Positions 14,488-18,228 of a stretch of DNA of 18,228 nt are shown here, in pieces. The position numbers and the translations under genes are program-made. The stretch spans positions 1 through 18,228 of the forward strand of contig CAZDPA010000073.1 in NCBI GenBank assembly GCA_964507195.1, read 5' to 3'. How positions within the stretch are numbered: position 1 is the stretch's first letter; every line of letters begins with the position of its first letter. Source of the stretch: Solimonas sp964507195 (lineage in GTDB: Bacteria > Pseudomonadota > Gammaproteobacteria > Nevskiales > Nevskiaceae). Under the pieces are notes generated by a model. The model searched no databases, was not told the origin of the DNA, and saw nothing but the letters and a program-made list of their open reading frames with translations.

Positions 14488-16356
14488 ATGGTTTCGTCCG
14501 AGCAGCCGCCAGACGTTCCTGAACCCGCAGACGTTGCACCGCCCGCGGACGAGCGTGTATTCGATCACCGTGCTTTTCTCGCGCAACTGAGTTCGTCACC
14601 CGGCGTCTACCGGATGCTCGGCGGCAGCGGCGAGCTGCTCTACGTCGGCAAGGCGCGCAATCTGCGCAAGCGCGTATCGAGCTACTTCCTGCGCGCCAGC
14701 GGCAATCCACGCATCGAGAGCATGGTGTCGCAGATCCGCGGCATCGAAGTCACGCTCACGCATACCGAAGACGAAGCGCTGATTCTTGAAGCGACCCTGA
14801 TCAAGGATCTCAAGCCACGCTACAACGTCTATTACCGCGACGACAAAAGCTATCCCTATGTGCGGTTCACCGCGCACGAGTACCCGCGCATTGCCTATTA
14901 CCGCGGCGCGAAGGTCGGCCGTGACCAGTATTTCGGGCCGTTTCCGAGCGCGTCATCGGTGCGTGAGACCCTGCAGAGCCTGCAGAAGCTGTTCAAGCTG
15001 CGGCCCTGTCGCGATTCATTCTTCACGCACCGCGACCGCCCCTGCCTGCAGTACCAGATCAAGCGTTGCAGCGCGCCGTGCGTCGCGCTGATCAGTCCCG
15101 AAGATTATGGTCGCGATGTGCGCAATGCCGCGCGCCTGCTGCAGGGCAAGGGCGACGAACTGGCAGGTGAGCTCACGACGGAGATGGAAGCGGCCGCCGA
15201 GCGTCTGGATTTTGAGCTGGCGGCACGCCTGCGTGATCAGATCGGCGCGCTCAAGCGTGTGCGTGAAAACCAGGCGATGACCGGCGGTGCCGACGACATC
15301 GACGTCATCGTCGTCGCGCCACATGCGGCGAGCAGCTGCGTCACCGTGATCTCGGTCCGCGATGGCGTGAACCTCGGCCATCGCAATCATTTCCCCAGGC
15401 ATCCGCAACACGCCGAGCCGGCCGAGCTGCTCGACAGCTTCCTCAGCCAGCATTATCTGCAGCAGCTGCCGCCCCCCGAGCTGCTGATCAGTCATGCGCT
15501 CGATGACGTCGAACTTCTGGAGACGGCGCTAAGCCAGCATGCCGGCCGTCGCATCCAGGTCCACAAGCCCTTGCGCGGACTCAAGCTGCGCCTGCTGGAG
15601 ATGGCGCAGCAGACTGCGGATCAGGCGCTGTCGGCCTATCTGGTCGATGCCGCGAGCATGGATGAGCGTTTGCTGGAGTTGCAGCGCGCACTGGATCTTG
15701 AGCGCCCGCCGCAGCGCCTGGAGTGCTTCGATATCTCACACACGCAGGGCGAGAAAGCGGTGGCGTCCTGCGTCGTGTTCGATGGTGATGGCCCGCTCAA
15801 GTCCGCGTACCGCAAGTTCAATATCGACGGCATCACGCCAGGCGACGACTACGCGGCGATCAACCAGGCGGTGAGCCGGCGTTTTGCCAAGGTGAAGGCC
15901 GGGCAGGGGCAAAGCCCGGACGTGCTGTTCATCGACGGCGGCCTTGGCCAGCTCAATGCCGCGCTCGAAGCGCTGGAGGCGCTGGACATCACCGACCTGC
16001 GTGTCGTCGCGATCGCCAAGGGGCCGACCCGCCGGCCCGGACTCGAAGAACTGATCCTGCCCGAACTGGAACTGCCGCTGCGCCTGCCGGCGGACTCGCC
16101 GGCGCTGCATCTGATCCAGCGCATCCGCGACGAAGCGCATCGCTTTGCGATCACCGGCCATCGCGGCCGGCGCGACAAGGCGCGCATCAGCTCCGGTCTT
16201 GACGAGATCGATGGTCTCGGCCCCGCGCGCCGGCGCATGTTGCTGCGCACCTTCGGCGGCCTGGCGCAGATCCGCAGGGCAGGGATTGACGAGTTGGCGC
16301 AGGTCGAAGGCGTGTCGCGGACCTTGGCAGAGCGCATCTATGCGCATTTTCACTAG
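14488..16356 (+). CDS. uvrC: UvrABC excinuclease subunit C
   Basis: This 622-aa UvrC makes both incisions around bulky DNA lesions in nucleotide excision repair, acting after UvrB loading. The GIY-YIG domain for the 3' incision lies at about residues 35-115 (SSPGVYRML, LLYVGKARNLRKRV). A UVR motif that contacts UvrB follows near 230-265. The RNase H-like domain for the 5' incision has Asp415 (FDISH), Asp454 (GDDYAAI), Asp483 (FIDGGLGQL) and His551 (RDEAHRFAI), matching E. coli Asp399/438/466 and His538. C-terminal helix-hairpin-helix motifs span about 565-620. A roughly 25-residue acidic/Pro-rich N-terminal extension precedes the GIY-YIG domain. No clear ribosome site is seen before ATG 14488, so translational coupling to gacA is likely. 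Confidence 0.97.
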   Translation: MVSSEQPPDVPEPADVAPPADERVFDHRAFLAQLSSSPGVYRMLGGSGELLYVGKARNLRKRVSSYFLRASGNPRIESMVSQIRGIEVTLTHTEDEALILEATLIKDLKPRYNVYYRDDKSYPYVRFTAHEYPRIAYYRGAKVGRDQYFGPFPSASSVRETLQSLQKLFKLRPCRDSFFTHRDRPCLQYQIKRCSAPCVALISPEDYGRDVRNAARLLQGKGDELAGELTTEMEAAAERLDFELAARLRDQIGALKRVRENQAMTGGADDIDVIVVAPHAASSCVTVISVRDGVNLGHRNHFPRHPQHAEPAELLDSFLSQHYLQQLPPPELLISHALDDVELLETALSQHAGRRIQVHKPLRGLKLRLLEMAQQTADQALSAYLVDAASMDERLLELQRALDLERPPQRLECFDISHTQGEKAVASCVVFDGDGPLKSAYRKFNIDGITPGDDYAAINQAVSRRFAKVKAGQGQSPDVLFIDGGLGQLNAALEALEALDITDLRVVAIAKGPTRRPGLEELILPELELPLRLPADSPALHLIQRIRDEAHRFAITGHRGRRDKARISSGLDEIDGLGPARRRMLLRTFGGLAQIRRAGIDELAQVEGVSRTLAERIYAHFH

Positions 16357-16458
16357 GATGATCATCAGGCCGGCCATCATCCATTCGGTCCAATATGGCA
16401 AGCCGTGCCCTGGGCTATCCTTGAGCCAGACCTCTGTCCTCGTGAGCCAACCGCATCC

Positions 16459-17025
16459 GTGAAGCTGACACTTCCACTCTTTCTGACGCTGCTGCGCGTG
16501 GCCGCAATACCGGTCGTGCTGGCGCTGTTCTATATCGAGATCCCCTACGCGCGGCAGTTCGCCACCGTGCTGTATACCGCCGCCGGCATCACCGACTGGC
16601 TCGATGGCTATCTGGCGCGGCGCTGGAACCAGACCAGTGCTTTCGGCGCCTTCCTCGATCCGGTTGCCGACAAGCTGCTCGTCGCGGTCTGCCTGATCAT
16701 GCTGCTGCGTGACGAACCGGCCGGCCTGCTTGCGGTCGTCGTCGCGATCATCATCGGCCGCGAAATCGCGATTTCAGCCTTGCGTGAATGGATGGCGGAA
16801 ATCGGCCAGCGCACGAGTGTTGCGGTCAGCTGGATCGGCAAGTGGAAAACCGCGCTGCAGATGATCGCGATCGGCATGATGATCTGGCGTATCGACACTT
16901 TCGGCCTGCCGATCTACAAGCTCGGCTATGGCCTGTTGCTGGTCGCAGCGGTGCTTACGTTGTGGAGCATGGTGATCTACTTGCGTGCGGCCTGGCCGAT
17001 CCTGCGTGACAACAGCACGACGTAG
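16459..17025 (+). CDS. pgsA: CDP-diacylglycerol-glycerol-3-phosphate 3-phosphatidyltransferase
   Basis: This 188-aa inner-membrane enzyme makes phosphatidylglycerophosphate from CDP-diacylglycerol and glycerol-3-phosphate, the committed step to phosphatidylglycerol and cardiolipin. The CDP-alcohol phosphotransferase signature D-G-x2-A-R-x8-G-x3-D-x3-D is complete in WLDGYLARRWNQTSAFGAFL and the DPVADK that follows it. Other family stretches are REIAISALREWMAEIGQR and VAVSWIGKWKTALQM. Several TM helices are evident. I chose the GTG start at 16459 (VKLTLPLFLTLLRV), which aligns with known PgsA N-termini; the upstream in-frame ATG at 16405 would add 18 residues unlike the family. The gap from uvrC is 102 nt, and the ribosome site is weak. 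Synteny with gacA and uvrC agrees. Confidence 0.95.
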   Translation: MKLTLPLFLTLLRVAAIPVVLALFYIEIPYARQFATVLYTAAGITDWLDGYLARRWNQTSAFGAFLDPVADKLLVAVCLIMLLRDEPAGLLAVVVAIIIGREIAISALREWMAEIGQRTSVAVSWIGKWKTALQMIAIGMMIWRIDTFGLPIYKLGYGLLLVAAVLTLWSMVIYLRAAWPILRDNSTT

Positions 17026-17081
17026 AATCCGCACGACATCCAGCACATTACGGCTCTTCGCTGAGCACGCTTAAATATTCC

Positions 17082-17109
17082 TTGACTTCATTTCCCCCGT
17101 CCCTACAAT
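17082..17109 (+). promoter_or_regulatory. Promoter of the tRNA-Gly gene
   Basis: TTGACT (17082-17087) and TACAAT (17104-17109) are 16 nt apart and each differs from consensus at one base. An AT-rich stretch (TTAAATATT) just upstream resembles an UP element. The GC-rich discriminator ACGCGCC after the -10 is typical of stringently controlled stable-RNA promoters. The start would be near 17116, a few bases before the tRNA. Confidence 0.85.
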
Positions 17110-17121
17110 ACGCGCCTCAAC

Positions 17122-17197
17122 GCGGGAATAGCTCAGTTGGTAGAGCGATACCTTGCCAAGGTATAGGTCGCGAGTTCGAATCTCGTTTCCCGCTCCA
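17122..17197 (+). tRNA. glyT: tRNA-Gly (anticodon GCC)
   Basis: This is a complete 76-nt cloverleaf with the CCA encoded. The acceptor arm GCGGGAA pairs with TTCCCGC. The D stem is GCTC/GAGC, and the anticodon arm ATACC-TTGCCAA-GGTAT has GCC at 17155-17157. The T loop is TTCGAAT, with one G-T pair closing its stem. It reads GGC and GGT glycine codons. Its place after pgsA matches glyW in E. coli; the symbol given is generic. Confidence 0.98.
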
Positions 17198-17205
17198 AAT
17201 TCATT

Positions 17206-17236
17206 AAAACCCCGGCGGTTCATCCACGGGGTTTTT
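17206..17236 (+). terminator. Terminator between the two tRNA genes
   Basis: AAAACCCCG (17206-17214) pairs with CGGGGTTTT (17227-17235) around a 12-nt loop, ending in a T5 run. It begins 9 nt after the tRNA-Gly CCA. If efficient, tRNA-Cys needs its own promoter, yet none is obvious in the next 55 nt; partial readthrough is an alternative. Confidence 0.8.
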
Positions 17237-17290
17237 CTGTCTCAGGTGCCGTCGGTCTTCCGACATCCATGGCATCGCGGCATGCTTCAA

Positions 17291-17364
17291 GGCTAGGTGG
17301 CAGAGTGGTTATGCAGCGGACTGCAAATCCGCGTACGCCGGTTCAATTCCGACCCTAGCCTCCA
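17291..17364 (+). tRNA. cysT: tRNA-Cys (anticodon GCA)
   Basis: This is a 74-nt tRNA with the CCA encoded. The acceptor arm GGCTAGG pairs perfectly with CCTAGCC. The anticodon arm GCGGA-CTGCAAA-TCCGC has GCA at 17323-17325. The T loop is TTCAATT, and its stem contains one C-A mismatch (17338 with 17352), which I believe also occurs in related gammaproteobacterial tRNA-Cys. Gly then Cys after pgsA is the E. coli glyW-cysT order; the leuZ that follows in E. coli is not present here. Confidence 0.97.
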
Positions 17365-17523
17365 TACCGGTTTTCGCCCCTTTCGGGGGATCTGCGGCCA
17401 ATCCAGACCCAACATCCTCGCGATTTCCGTCTTTCTGCCGGTCTGGCATGAACACCAGGCATCCGCTTGCCGCCTGTTGTCGCGATTTCCTCTATTCTCA
17501 AGCCTTATCGCCGGACCCGCTCC

Positions 17524-18228
17524 GTGACCATATTGCTCGTCCTGTTCGGGATGTACGCCGCCTCGCTGGCCTTCGTGCGGCTGCGCAACAAGGTCCATCT
17601 GTCGTGGGGCCGGCAGTTGACGGATTTTTCGACCTTCATGGTTCCGTTCAACATTCCCGCCTACCTGCTGTCGCGCGCGCCACTGTCTGCACGTATGCCC
17701 GTCAGCACGTTCCCGAACCTGCAGATCCTCCAGGACAACTGGGAGGTGATCCGCGAGGAAGCGCTCACCCTGTACAACGGTGGCCAGATCGCGGTGAAGG
17801 ACGATCTGCCGGGCAGCAGTTTCTACAAGGACAACCGCTGGAAAAGCTTCTACCTGAAGATCTACGACATCGATCTTCCGTCGGCCTGGGATCTCGCGCC
17901 GAAGACACGCGCGCTGATCGAACAGGTGCCCGGCATGAACCTGGCCCTGTTCGCGGTGCTCATGCCCGGCAAGAAGCTCGGTCAGCACCATGACCCCTTC
18001 GCCTTCAGCCTGCGCTATTCGCTGGGCCTGTCGACGCCGAATTCGGAACAGTGCGGCCTGATGGTCAACGGCGAGGAGTATCAGTGGAAGGACGGCGAGG
18101 GCATCATCTTCGACGAGACCTATATCCACGCGGCCCACAACGACACCGCGATTCCGCGCATCATCCTGATGACGGACATTGACCGGCCCATGCACCTGTC
18201 ATGGGTGCAGCGGCTCTACTTTCATTTC
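17524..18228 (+). CDS. Aspartyl/asparaginyl beta-hydroxylase family, LpxO-like (partial)
   Basis: The visible 235 residues run off the right edge without a stop. An N-terminal hydrophobic helix (TILLVLFGMYAASLAFV) is followed by a catalytic jelly-roll of the Fe(II)/2-oxoglutarate-dependent aspartyl/asparaginyl hydroxylase family. The metal motif is His155-x-Asp157 (in GQHHDPFAFSLRY) plus His202 (in FDETYIHAAHN). The stretches SLGLSTPNSEQCGLMVNGEE and IPRIILMTDIDRP closely resemble Pseudomonas LpxO, which 2-hydroxylates a secondary lipid A acyl chain at the inner membrane. Lipid A modification is therefore the best guess, though the family also holds protein hydroxylases. The start is taken as GTG 17524, giving the membrane segment at the N-terminus; ATG 17551 is possible. 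There is no strong ribosome site, and a promoter is not obvious after tRNA-Cys. Confidence 0.85.
   Translation, partial: MTILLVLFGMYAASLAFVRLRNKVHLSWGRQLTDFSTFMVPFNIPAYLLSRAPLSARMPVSTFPNLQILQDNWEVIREEALTLYNGGQIAVKDDLPGSSFYKDNRWKSFYLKIYDIDLPSAWDLAPKTRALIEQVPGMNLALFAVLMPGKKLGQHHDPFAFSLRYSLGLSTPNSEQCGLMVNGEEYQWKDGEGIIFDETYIHAAHNDTAIPRIILMTDIDRPMHLSWVQRLYFHF

Noticed and set aside
14481..14490. ATG overlapping the gacA stop as the uvrC start
   Set aside because: The ATG at 14481 is in a different frame from uvrC. The in-frame ATG is at 14488.
17373..17390. CCCC-TTTC-GGGG after tRNA-Cys as a terminator
   Set aside because: The stem is short and there is no T tract after it. At most it is a weak 3' structure.
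17122..17523. tRNA 3' ends as integration sites of a mobile element
   Set aside because: I saw no direct repeat of the tRNA 3' ends, no integrase gene and no shift in base composition inside the window.

Overview
The window looks like ordinary chromosome of a free-living, GC-rich gammaproteobacterium. The evidence is the fumarase and glyoxylate-shunt proteins, an aspartyl/asparaginyl hydroxylase resembling LpxO, and above all the gacA(uvrY)-uvrC-pgsA-tRNA-Gly-tRNA-Cys order, which is a conserved gammaproteobacterial block. The sequence alone does not fix the genus; a Pseudomonas/Xanthomonas/Nevskia-like relative is my best guess. I saw no insertion sequence, integrase, CRISPR array or phage gene.

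Left part (1-6565): central carbon metabolism. It opens with the 3' end of fumC (class II fumarase). Then comes a tight run of fumA-type class I fumarase, dsbB (disulfide-bond oxidase) and rraA, followed by malate synthase (aceB) and isocitrate lyase (aceA). The two glyoxylate-shunt genes point the same way but do not form a simple aceBA operon. A strong rho-independent terminator follows aceB. aceA has its own near-consensus promoter and a leader of about 115 nt carrying a 17-bp dyad. No aceK follows aceA. The enzymes meet at fumarate/malate/oxaloacetate, and the RraA protein keeps the residues associated with class II aldolase/oxaloacetate decarboxylase activity in its superfamily.

Middle part (6566-13818): less-characterised envelope genes. 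A membrane-anchored TPR-like protein carries conserved His motifs. Its gene converges on a 559-aa protein with a CorA-like C-terminus (GMN motif, two TM helices) and a large N-terminal region I could not place. A 56-nt long-stem hairpin lies between them. Divergent from the CorA-like gene is a membrane-anchored SRPBCC plus GyrI-like two-domain protein. That gene converges on a PhoX-family phosphatase gene with a Tat signal and lipobox; two rho-independent terminators, one facing each way, separate the pair. phoX is divergent from gacA, and a TAAGCG-N10-CGCTTA dyad lies between them.

Right part (13819-18228): the conserved information and stress block. The GacA/UvrY response regulator, UvrC and PgsA are followed by a stringent-type promoter, tRNA-Gly(GCC), a terminator and tRNA-Cys(GCA). 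Where E. coli has leuZ after cysT, this window has an LpxO-like lipid A hydroxylase cut off by the window end.

I found no clearly new multi-gene system. The most interesting leads are the GMN protein with its large extra domain, the HxxxHxxE TPR-like family protein, the long palindrome at 8457-8512, and the operator-like dyads upstream of aceA and between phoX and gacA.
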